In this document: positions 46,001 through 56,082 of the stretch, piece by piece
Layout: every line of letters begins with the position of its first letter
Numbering within the stretch: position 1 is the stretch's first letter
Source of the DNA: Lottia gigantea
Lineage: Eukaryota > Mollusca > Gastropoda > Lottiidae
Direction of reading: 5' to 3'
Assembly (NCBI RefSeq): GCF_000327385.1
Contig: NW_008710013.1
Span: 782,821-846,820 of the forward strand
Length of the DNA: 64,000 nt
Made by a program: the position numbers and the translations under genes
The notes under the pieces: generated by a model
The model's database searches: none
Told to the model about the DNA's origin: nothing
Seen by the model: only the letters and a program-made list of their open reading frames with translations

Positions 46001-48269
46001 ACGACATTGAATTGTGCATGTCTCATAATGCAAAAAGCTTTAAATAGGAGTATCCCATTCTAATCCTTTAAGGTTCTGCCCTGTTGATGACACTTTTGTT
46101 CAGTACTGATGGAGCTATAACGTCATGCGCTACCATTATCAATCGTTACAATATCATACCAATACATTAACTGGTGCGCAATGTGGCAAACACGTAATTG
46201 TTGGATATATTAAAAAAAATACATTAGAAATTATTTCTACCGGAATCACTGGCGGTAATGACGCGGGTGTCACCAGCGAGGCAGGGCATGCTTATCCTTC
46301 CTGTTTGCGACAAGGTTTGTCAAAGCTATTTGTGTTTACTTGTTAGTCTGATAGGTCGACGACTGCTGGCGGACAAGAGTGTTACCGAGATCATTCTTCA
46401 ACCTATTGACTTCAGGCATGCAGAAAGTTATGCAGTGTTGTCAAACCCAGACGAAAGAGTAGCTAATATTGATTATTTGGTTTGTTTGTCTGTGAATGCA
46501 GTCATGTGCGAACCAAGTTCTAGATAGATACGAAAAAGGTATACCTACAATGATCATTGGTATTGAACGCCGGTATTTAATCAACTATCGACAGCAGATT
46601 AAATTGATGTATTTCTACCCCACCTTTTCAATACTTACCTGATTGAATATTGCTGAAGTCGATAGTGACGTAATTATCTCTGTCGTGTCGACTTTGTTCA
46701 TGCCACATTCCTAAAGCATGGCTAATTTCATGCATAATGGTACCAATTCTTAGACAGCCTCTTCCTAACGTTACAGCTGAAGATGAGAATCCCATACCAA
46801 CCGGAGTATGACAACTGCAAAGTAAAAGAAAAGGATAATGAAAGTATTGTGAGTAAGACTTAAACATATAATACAGCAAACATCTGATGGCCAAATATTG
46901 GTTGGTGCCAAGATGATACATGTAGTATTTGAAAAAATGATCATTTTTGAAGATTATTTGACATGATTGATTTGGAAAGCTTATCAAATGTTTAGCTTTT
47001 ATTATTGATTAATGCATCGGGTTTAGATAGCCTTATATGACCGAAGTCTACATATCGACTTACCCAGATCCAGAAACGAATCTAATGTACCGCTGTTCAC
47101 CATTATGGGGAGTAAAGGTGATACAATTTTGACCATTAACTCTAGTTTTATCTTCTATAGTTTTCATTGCATTTCTAATCGACGTCTGATCGAATGAAGC
47201 TGAAATGGATTGAAATTGATTATTGAGATTGTTAATAACATAGAAGATGGTAGGTGTCTAGACCACGAAATTGTATCTCGTTAAGAAATAAACTTTATAC
47301 TTACAATAAGCCGAAGAGATTTCGTATGGCAACATACCATTTGGCCAAATCTTTCTTTTATCTACTATAGAATTCCTATCCTATTTAATACAAATAGTAA
47401 CAATTTATCATCTTAATTCTCACTCACGAAATTGGTGTCCTTTTTTGGAAAAATATCAATATTGTTATTCAGAATACCTTCGTATATCTGAGCCAAAAAT
47501 CACGATCTTTATTCAAAATTTTAGTTAATGCTGTTTTATTTACCAAAACTTTTCATAACAGCATTATTTTTAGCGTAAACTTTTCTACGATGCTAAATAA
47601 TTTCTTAAATGCTCCGTATCTATGTGCATCCATCTGCGTGGTTAAGTTTTCATGTGTCTATATCTTATCTTATGGTTGTGTGTAATGTCGTGAAAACTTA
47701 CATTCGGATCTTCACCCTCTCTCAATTCAATATCACCTTCAAATAATCCTGAAACATACAATTATTTTATGTAGTTTGTTTATTGACCATCATTTCAACC
47801 TCGCAATCTGGGAGAAAAAGAGAAAAAACTACAGTTAAATGTGCTTTTTTGTAGAACTGGTCTGGAACACAGGAACTTTTTAACAGATATTTAATTAACC
47901 AATCTATTTGAATGTTGGAACACAACTCCAACTGCATTTACTGACATCACCATCTAATCCTTGCATTCTCATTTCTTAGATACAGTACTTACCGGGATTT
48001 TCTTCTGGAAAGTCTTCATTAAAAACATCCGGTCCGAAAAATTGCTGAAATATTGATACATTATGTTTCAAAGGCATTAATTGGCCTGTTGATATTTGGT
48101 CTCACAATATGAATGGATGTGAAATTCAAAACTGTTGCTAATATGCTGAAGATTGAAGGTACGTTTATTAGCATCAATAACAAAACCAATGACTTACTTG
48201 CGACTTTTCGTCAACTGGAATACACAGTACAGTGCTTAGAAGAGAGAGAAAAACCAAGAGCGACCTCAT
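43041..48269 (-). CDS. Secreted astacin (M12A) zinc metalloprotease with MAM domain
   Basis: Minus-strand exons in coding order: 48269-48198, 48044-47993, 47748-47702, 47380-47305, 47199-47064, 46814-46639, exon 7a 45995-45753 or 7b 45727-45485, 45107-45084, 43980-43831, 43578-43328, 43124-43041 with stop. With one copy of exon 7 the sum is 1311 bp, giving 436 aa. All junctions are GT/AG and phases agree. Order: signal peptide (MRSLLVFLSLLSTVLC), short propeptide with the FEGD aspartate switch (D47), catalytic domain from about residue 59 (WPNGMLPYEI), zinc site HEISHALGMWHEQSRHDRD (H156, H160, H166), Met-turn SVMHY (M213, Y215), the four astacin cysteines, a Thr/Pro-rich linker, then one MAM domain (TCTFENGACGW ... 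ALDDLTLHQGKC). Probably an extracellular endopeptidase, meprin- or nas-like; the substrate is unknown. An AATAAA overlaps the stop region. Confidence 0.93.
44355..45074 (+). mobile_element. CAGTGGTGTAACC element, copy D3 (astacin-gene intron 8)
   Basis: A 720-bp copy with TACAGTGGTGTAACC at the left and gttactcgactgta at the right. It lacks about 90 bp of the middle relative to D1. On the coding strand it begins just 9 bp after the donor of the 24-bp linker exon (45084-45107), leaving that gtaagt intact. Confidence 0.8.
45485..45727 (-). CDS. Alternative exon 7b of the astacin-MAM gene
   Basis: A 243-bp exon with acceptor cacag and donor gtaagt, phase 1 at both sides. It encodes the second half of the catalytic domain (NFDKYQLGFIDELGQPYDY, SVMHY, ILYGC). 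It differs from 7a by about ten residues, while the nucleotide differences are several times more numerous and mostly silent. This points to selection on both copies. See 7a for the spacing that should prevent joint use. Confidence 0.88.
45753..45995 (-). CDS. Alternative exon 7a of the astacin-MAM gene
   Basis: A 243-bp exon of the same length and phase as 7b, with acceptor ttgtag and donor gtaagt. It encodes NFDKYQLGYIDELGEPYDY, SVMHY and ILYGC. Only 25 bp (45728-45752) separate its donor from the 7b acceptor. That is shorter than any intron normally removed in animals, so 7a and 7b are expected to be used alternatively. Confidence 0.88.
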
Positions 48270-49200
48270 CTCGACAGTGTTTAGATGAGAAATAAACTAT
48301 TGAAGATAAGGTTTTGACTTATCTTTATAGTCGTTCAGATTAAAAACACTCCTTTCATTAGCAATTCTGACCTCTTTATTTCTAAAGAATCTTCGGAATG
48401 TAAATTTCAGACGAAGATGAATCTTGGTATCGATCCTCAAAACCAGATGGTTTACTCGGTGACACATCGTTAATCTGAACGAGATGTCTGATATAATTCA
48501 ATATGTAGCCTATTCCGATGCCCATGGAGACCTCCATCCTCCTTTCTTTGATGTCATAAAGTTTTCTCGGGTATGAAATTAAGATAAATATTTTGTTTCA
48601 AATTCATACAGGGGGAAAGAAAGAAATTATTCCTGTACTTGGTCGGCTAACTAATCATCACTTGAGGAGATACATACCTAGTTTTATGTTCAAAATACGC
48701 TAATTAGAGAACATTATGAACATTTCTAGATTAGCAAGCTTGTTTGATTACTTATTGTATTTCATCCAATCAAGAGGCCTCAAAATCAGCGAGATTGAGA
48801 CTGTAGTTTTATTCCAGAATGATTTGATATAGAACGTATTGGGAGTTGATGATACTTTGATGGTATGATCTTAGCCTGTTGCTTACTGTGGAAGGTGATC
48901 AAATCATCGGAATAAATTGCATGTAGGATCCAGTCGGTCAGATGAGACAATTAAAAATTGAAAAAATAGTTGTACCACTGTCCTGACAAATTTTGCAATT
49001 TGCACGGTGTTCATCAAGGGTGTAGGTTATGTTTCAATGCCAGTCAAGCTCTGATTATAATCCAATGTTAAATTAAGTGTTCAGATTATGTCAAGTAAGT
49101 AATTTAATGTTCTACTCCGTTAGAAACATCACATAACTCAGCCATAAGCCTTTGAATTAGGGATCATTACTCATATTCAGCAGCTCTATTCAGATTCACC
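48270..49200. other. 5' flank of the astacin gene; no other gene seen
   Basis: Contains the presumed promoter of the minus-strand astacin gene immediately right of 48269. No exon, clear TATA box or defined repeat is recognised. I looked here for terminal inverted repeats of the adjacent transposase and found none that convince. Confidence 0.4.
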
Positions 49201-51809
49201 TTGCTAGACTCAAAACAGTTTTTTCTTTTGTATAATTCCAGGCCTCAATGGGTTGGTTTCCAGGCCCTATTATACGCTTCTCGTCTTGAAACTCGTGCTA
49301 TGCCTAACGAATGCCCGACCGTGCCATTACCAGAACTCACACCCTCCAAGCCATTAGCTATCGATCAACACAGCCAATACTTACTTGAACAGCATGATAT
49401 GGGCCACACTGGGTCACCGATGGTAGCCACGGGTGATGGAAATTACCTCTTCAATGTTGCTAGTATTGCAACTTACGGCCACGAGAACTTTTCATCGTTG
49501 CTTCGAGTACGGACCTGTATCCAGATGTGCCTCAACGAAGAAACGTACCTAAGAAGGTCAGATGCTGCTGTCATGTCATATCTCCGGATTGCATTGCCTC
49601 TTCAACTGATGGTTCATATTCGTCGGCATGGACAATCATGGCTTTGGCTGATGTACTGAAGACAACAATCACTTCTATCTATCCGCCAGTAAATGGGCTA
49701 CAGGATCATGCTTTCCTTCATCTGAACACCTCCTTCAAACCGAGTCAACCAATACATGGCACTGGAGAGATACTCATCATGTGGACCAACACAGCTATCA
49801 ACGACAAGGGTTACTGGAAACCTGTGAGCCTCATACCCAACATCTATTCCGTCTGTGATGATTTCAATCCTCAGTTCCACAGCACGTTTGAAAATTGCCA
49901 AGACAGCCCCCTGCCATCACCTTTCCCCAGTTGTTCTACACATTCACCAATGTCTTCTTCTCATGCATCATCATTGGAACTCCACTTGTCCGTTCCAGAC
50001 TCCCCAGTTGACGATAGAAGACGAAATGATTTATTTGACCAGGATAACATCCACACACAGCCTATTATGAAACTCGATGTCGTCCCCGATTTCGAATCTT
50101 TGCCGAATGGAAAATTTATGTCGGCCAAGGAGGTTTTTCTGCGTATAAAGGAATGCAGGCGTATATTCGAGGAGTGTCCGGCTGGGAATAAATCACATGA
50201 ATGGCTCTTAGTGAACAATAAACTTAATGTGGTCCGCTATTCAAAAGATTTGAAACGCGAGTACTATGATGATTGTGGCATCTGGAACAGTAAGAACAGT
50301 CGTACCCACATTCAGGATTATTCAAGCATCAAGTGTATTTTCAAAAGAGGTGACAGCTACTGTACACGACATGTGAAGTCCGGAAAAACTGTTTATTTGC
50401 CGGTTCAACCGCAGCCAGGCGTCATTACAATGCATCGATACCAGACAGTTTTGAAGTCTGACGCTTCTTTCAAGAAACACGTCACGTACTTTACATCGAC
50501 CGATGACACCTATTTAAGTGACATTGCTCTTTTTGAATATGAGGGAATATATAGAGTTAACGAATCAGAAAAGCTGAGAACAAACCCGAAAACATTCCAA
50601 AACATCGAAGACGAGATAAAAGTAAAACCACCGAAAAATATATATGTTGATCTAAATAGGGAAGATTCTCTCTTGGGTCCAAAAGACACTAAACAAATTC
50701 GAAATTTGAAATATCGAAAAGCTAAAAAAACAGAAGCACCAAGTGCTAATGTTGCAGATGAAATTCTGTGTGTGCTGAAAATGTTAAACGAACATCCATT
50801 TGTGCAACATGTATCTCATCATAAGAACAAAGTGCTACAAATATGCTACATTGAAGAACAGCTCGCGGATTTAAAATTTTTCCTGAAGAACAGTGATTCC
50901 TCTATCATTGGTGTAGATAGGACGTTTAATTTGGGACCTTTCTTTGTTACTTGTCTTGTGTACAAAAACAACAGAGTGTTGAGAAGAGAAACGAATGACC
51001 ATCCCATATTTATTGGACCTATGCTTTTACACAAGGATGCTACCGAAGTTTCAATTGAGGACTTCGAGATCCGATTCGACCAAAGTATCGAGTTTGGAAC
51101 TGACAACGAGAGAGCGATGACAAAAGCTATTGAACATTCATTCCCAAATGCCACGCGACGACTATGTACAAAACACCTTAAAGATAATATTAAGTTTTAT
51201 CTCCAAAATAAAGGTGTGAATTCAAAACTTCGGAAACAAATAATGGAGCATATTTTCGGTGATTCAGGATTGGTCAATGCTGACGATTCAATAACGTTTG
51301 AGCGACTGTCGATTGAAGTCAAGTCTTTATGTGGCAATTTTGAACAATTCGTTCATTACTTTGAGAAAGTTCTCAAAGAAAGGCTAGACACGTACGTGTT
51401 CCAACCACAAAGGGCTAGCAATATAAAGTCTCCAAAGTTGTGGACAAACAACAATGCTGAGTCTATAAATAGAGTTTTTAAATTTGCAATTAATTGGAAA
51501 CCTAAATCGACACCTGAACTTATAAAGAAACTGTTTGATTGTGTTGATTACCAGTTTATGAACTTAAGAGCCGCTCTTCATAATACAGGGGATTATATGC
51601 TTACGACAATTGAGAAAAGATACTTAGTGTCTGAAAATTATTGGAGGGTACAAACAACAGAACAAAAAAGGTCGATATTTTTAACGTTTTTAAATAATAA
51701 GAAAAGAAAAAATCCCCCTGAAAATATCATTTCGTCAGATGAAAAGTACCAGGTATCAACTAAAGCTCGGGATGTAGCCAAGAAACCTTGCCAGAAAAAC
51801 GCCCTGTGA
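49201..51809 (+). CDS. MULE-type DDE transposase with vertnin/OTU-like N-terminal region (one frameshift)
   Basis: Two overlapping intronless frames. The first (49201-49659; in-frame ATG at 49300) carries an OTU-like start, ATGDGNYLFNVASIATYG. In cysteine-protease OTUs the motif is GDGNCLF, so the nucleophile is Tyr here. The second frame (to the stop at 51809) continues the region with TDGSYSSAWTIMALADVL and YPPVNG, as in vertnin-like proteins. It then has a basic middle region and a MULE-type catalytic core: D464 (IGVDRTFNLG), D526 (FGTDNERAMTKA) and E645 (NNNAESINRVFK), numbered from 49527, with CTKHLKDN between. The switch of frame lies in about 49555-49600 and looks like a single small indel or a sequence error. 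AATAAA lies at about 51890. No terminal inverted repeats found. Either a slightly damaged transposon or a domesticated relative. Confidence 0.8.
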
Positions 51810-52885
51810 ACATGAGAACCTGTTCTCGTTAATGTATTGTGTATTTATTTTGATGTATTATTTGTTTCGTTATTCTTATTTTTTTTGTGAATAAATGGTG
51901 TGGTGGTACTGGCTTTGATGTATCTATTTATCTTGCCTACAATAGGCTTGTACCTGTCCTCGATAAATGCAAGACGGCATGAAACGTCAGTCAGCTCTTA
52001 TAATGCGGACGGATATCAAAATGTCTTTGATTGTTGTTGTTGAACATAGTTTTCTACTTGCCACAGCCTGTTAGGTGGCATAAAGTGACTTCACTAGATA
52101 AAACAATTGCTCATAAGAGCTGATAAAAATGATTTATATTAAATTGAGGTGTTCGGTGGTCGTCGGTGGTCTTCGGTAGTCTTCGGCTGTGAAAAGACGC
52201 ACCCGTAAATGTGACCTGTTTTATAATTGTGTACACGATTGACTTGGATTCCAATATTAAGAGAACACTAGTCATAATAATTGTCAGAAATAAAGCACTA
52301 AAATCTCTTCATAAAAGACACTAATGTTTCAAATTAGATACAACCAAGTCAATAATAATTCTAATAGCTTGGTCATCCTTGTCACTAATTGCTTATAAAA
52401 TTTAACACTGCAAAATGTAAATCACGAAAAGATGCCGTAAATGCCATGACAGTGGTGTATTTAGGGGCCATAACAAATTCTCCGCCTTCCTAGATTATAT
52501 AAATTTTACAAGGATCCCCAACATATTAAGTGCCCTATTAAATCCAGAAATGGGAGCCGAGGTCAATTAAATCCTCGCAATGCCACTGGACATGAATCTT
52601 GTATTTCGATTCTGAAATACTTGAATGAATCATAGAGAAAAAAAACTGACCTGTAGACATACATATTCAAATTGTAGTCCATGAGTCACAGTCCAGATAT
52701 ACGAAATTAAATAACTAAAATATCCATTTTAATCTATATCAATATAATTTATAATGAAATGAACGACAATGCAATAAGGAAATAATAGTATGTAACTCGA
52801 ACACGTATATTTTTTTTATTTTCCTGAAGGGACATTTTGAAAGATTGCCTGTGTTGTTAGGCATATGATTGGATCTCATGTGACC
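51810..52885. other. Spacer after the transposase
   Basis: No gene recognised. A short run of ggtggtcgtcggtggtctt lies at about 52153-52185, and a 9-bp inverted pair (agctcttat / ataagagct) at 51995 and 52113. Neither is convincing as a transposon end. Confidence 0.4.
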
Positions 52886-53712
52886 TACAGTGGTGTAACC
52901 TATTTTCGTGGATATAAGGATTCAACACCGAATTTCGTCAAAGTTAAAAAAACGAAAAAAAAAATTTATGTCTTAGATGTTTCCTCATATATTCTACAAA
53001 ATAATAGAAATTGGTTTATTTCGATTTTCTTAATGAATCCTTCACTTTGACCCATATTTCATGAGCAACCAACTCGGCAACGGCGGCAGAATGCGTCACC
53101 TATTTTCGTGTACAATGTTTTATCTATAAATAAGTCTAGAAAAACACGTTGTATGGATACCGGGTGATATAATTAACTTCTCTTAGTATTTATCTTTAAT
53201 ATCAATTCATTATAACTAGTGACAATTCCTTCAAAGAAGCACGATTAAAAAAAAAATAGTGACTGACAAAATAAGATACGTAGCGTGATTTATTGCTAAA
53301 AGTCACTGAAACAACAATAGAATATGGTCCACTTTGTGTTCCATAGAAATTTTCTGCTGACACCGAATCCGCTAATTGATCACGTGACTTCATTCGTTGG
53401 ATTATATTCTAGCAGACGACACTTGGAATTCCGATTAACGCTCGGGATTATAATGAAATTCGGCCGATAAAAAATGGTGACGTTTGGTAATAAGTGAAAT
53501 CCGCCATTTTGTATTTGTCAAAGTATATATTAATACATTTTACCTTGCTTGAAACTACTGGATTCACTCTACTAGCTGATATTATAGAGAAAACCCATGT
53601 TTATCAAAACAAACTAATGCGGAGGACGCGCAAGGTCGCTCATGTAAATTATTAATCCTTTCCGGAAATCCACGAATAATAGGTTTCCACGAAATTAGGT
53701 TACTCGACTATA
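52886..53712 (+). mobile_element. CAGTGGTGTAACC element, copy D4
   Basis: Full-length ~827-bp copy with TACAGTGGTGTAACCTATTT at the left and ttaggttactcgactata at the right. It is the closest match to D1 in sequence and length. The minus-strand 63-aa frame inside (53202-53393) parallels the one in D2 but has no known domain. Confidence 0.8.
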
Positions 53713-53768
53713 TATTATAGCACGTGCCTGAGTAGATGTAATTGTTTGTGAACTGTATTTTAAGTTGG

Positions 53769-53845
53769 TTAATGGTCGAAAGCTTGGCAATACGTCTAAT
53801 GATGACGATCATTATTAGACATATTGACAAGCTTTCGTCAATTAA
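53769..53845. repeat. Long hairpin with a 3-bp loop
   Basis: Two arms of about 37 bp, ttaatggtcgaaagcttggc... and ...gacaagctttcgtcaattaa, pair with only a few mismatches around a cga loop at about 53806-53808. It lies 57 bp beyond element D4, in otherwise featureless sequence. It could be a minimal foldback element; no flanking duplication was identified. Confidence 0.7.
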
Positions 53846-54077
53846 CATATACATAAAATATGTCATTATGTTGACCCGGTATCATGTTTGTTTCATTTTA
53901 TGTATGACTTCAATAACGCGTCTCGTTGGGGAGTGGCCATATCACTCAACATATTGTTATTTCTCATATACAGAAAACCTACTTCCGGTAATGATAGCTT
54001 CTGTTTGGCAAAAGTACAAAGAAGCCCAGCATCTTTCATATACACAAACATATAGAGTTTTGAAGGACAGTCATTTT

Positions 54078-54488
54078 TATACGCCCACGTGAAATGGCGT
54101 ATATTTCCGTCACCCATATCCGTCCGGCCGTCCGTCCACAATTGCTCGTAAACACTCTACAAGACACAAGACGGATTTTGACAAAACTTGGTATGTGTGT
54201 TCGTAATCACCCAAGGATGAACCCTATTGAAAATCAGAAGAATCTAAAAATATTTAGTATGAGTTATTGCTCTTGTTTTTGAAAACTCGTTCAATTTATG
54301 GCTTGTAAACATTCTAGAAGGTTCAATTCTTGACAGATTTTGAAGAAACTTGGCATGAGTGTTTATCAAAAGAAGTGTATGACTGAAGGTTGAATATTTC
54401 ATACTGGTGATTGTTACTGTACTGCTAAATATATTTATTTTAAATCAAAGCTGCCATTGGGCGTTTATTACCTTTCCTGGCTATCTTT
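54078..54488 (+). repeat. GGGCGTATA-family element, copy C8
   Basis: Starts tatacgcccacgtgaaatgg with a shortened hairpin, then gtccggccgtccgtccac, about one and a half internal units, the aagtgtatgactgaaggttg block, and the end tgggcgtttattacctttcc followed by ggctatctttc. Confidence 0.8.
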
Positions 54489-54997
54489 CGGGTATGCCAT
54501 TAAGCAAGCTTAAACACCGTGCTATGGACATTCCACAGGAGTGATTAGCTACGGATGTTCTATTCGATGCGAGGTCGTTGGAAAACATTGATCTCACAAG
54601 AACTTCAATGACCCTTTCCCATGTGCCTTACAAATGACATGAAATGAATGAACGCCATGCATTATGCAATGAGGGACATTAGGTATGACAGCGACAATAG
54701 CCCAACCTTCATAGATCTATAACTACAAGCTTGTATCATGCGGGGTCTCCGTTTAATGGTCCATCTGAACGCCCATACGATTTTCAAATGTCCCGATACC
54801 ATGGGCGCAGACGTTGAGACACATTTTACTTCGTCAGTTAAAGGTTGAACTTCATAGCATTGTATTTTCATCCCAATAATCAGAGATTAGAGTTTTCAAG
54901 ATATATCTGGCAAAAACAGACTGAATTGTATAGAGGAAAAACTAACGACGTGCCGCATAAGAGTGAACTATTTTTTTACTCATATTAGTGATATTAC

Positions 54998-56068
54998 TTA
55001 TTTCCATTACCATATGACATGTCTTGGAATGCAACTTTATAATATTTGAATCTCCTTAATGTCAATGGGACTGAGATGAGTTTTTTGTCAAATGCTGACT
55101 CCACGCTTTTTGGGATGATGCACGGGGACCTGTTTCTATCAGTAGTCGACGCTCTCTATGACTCTTTCATATACTATCATAGAGAGCGTCGAGTATACTA
55201 TCAAAGAGAGACTAAAAACAGGTGGGATGATAGTTGGCTTTCTTCGATCTTTTGCAAAATATTAGTTCAATTGTAGTGCATAACAGATTCATAGTCGTAT
55301 GGTTCACCCAGCTCGTCGATGTTTGTGTATTTGACAAAATTATGTTCCCGCCCTGCAAGTAAACCCACATTATTTATCATTTATCAGTTTTGGAACAGGA
55401 CTTGTATGAAAAAATATATGAGCGCATCAGTTTATTAAACAGCTAATGTCAATCTATTTTCCGCGGGGTCTTGGGATGCAACCATATACGATTTGAATCT
55501 CTTTGATATTGGTTTTTATTTTAGAACAGAATAATGTCAATGATAAGGGGTCATTCTATCATTCAAAGAAAGGTAACTAAAATGAGTGAATATTTTTCAT
55601 TATTGAAATCCAATTATATGAATCTTTACTTTTATGATAAAAATTAGTTATCAGGTCAAGTAAATAAACTAGTGGAAAACTGTCAAGACGACGTGAGATT
55701 GTTGGAACTTACCCTGAACCATCGGCAAATCTTATATACTGTTTCTGATTTGTATGAGGTGTAAAATGGATACATGTTTTACCATTTACTTTGGTTTTCT
55801 CTTCAATGGTTCTCATGGCATTTCTAATTGAGCTCTGATCACTTGAAGCTGCAATACAAAATCGACTGGGTCAAAATTCGTCCACGCAGAAACACGCAGC
55901 AAAGTGATGTTTCCTTCGTATCCAAATGAACTATCTGTCAGGTTTGGACAGGTTTCGATTTGTATGATGGTAATTGGTAACTCAACACTTACAGTAGTGT
56001 GATGAAATGTAATATGGTAAAACTCCACCATGCCACAGCTTATTCTTGTCAGTAATAGCATTTCTATT
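54998..56068 (-). pseudogene. Decayed partial astacin paralogue
   Basis: Minus-strand relics of a second astacin gene. Exon 4-like 56068-55993 (76 bp; LPYYIS) and exon 5-like 55848-55713 (136 bp; SSIRNAMRTIEEKTKVNG) keep the exact lengths, phases and splice sites of the intact gene's exons 4 and 5. The exon with the zinc motif HExxH is absent between 55712 and 55352. A fragment at about 55515-55462 matches only the end of exon 7 (gatgcaaccatat). A further exon-7 copy at 55351 to about 54998 is interrupted by a 104-bp insertion and has a stop after the Met-turn region and a damaged donor. The copy stops 15 bp before the ~2-kb element F2. Exons 1-3, linker and MAM were not found. It cannot encode a protease. 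Confidence 0.82.
55120..55223. mobile_element. 104-bp hairpin insertion with 8-bp duplication in the astacin pseudo-exon
   Basis: Interrupts the pseudo-exon 7 and is flanked by the direct repeat GGGATGAT (55112-55119 and 55224-55231). Inside, cgacgctctctatga pairs with tcatagagagcgtcg, and acctgttt near the left edge pairs with aaacaggt at the right. An 8-bp duplication fits hAT-type integration. The uninterrupted exon 7b at 45590 shows the empty-site arrangement. Confidence 0.78.
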
Positions 56069-56082
56069 CTAAAATAATGAGA

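Noticed and set aside
46125-46527. Two plus-strand frames between astacin exons 6 and 7a
   Set aside because: They lie in an intron of the minus-strand gene and have no domain or repeat match.
48270-52885. Terminal inverted repeats for the MULE transposase
   Set aside because: Only short chance matches were found on the two sides; no paired ends or 9-bp duplication could be supported.
53202-53393. Similar minus-strand frames in elements D2 and D4
   Set aside because: Their likeness is explained by the shared repeat; frames are not kept in D1 and D3 and have no domain.
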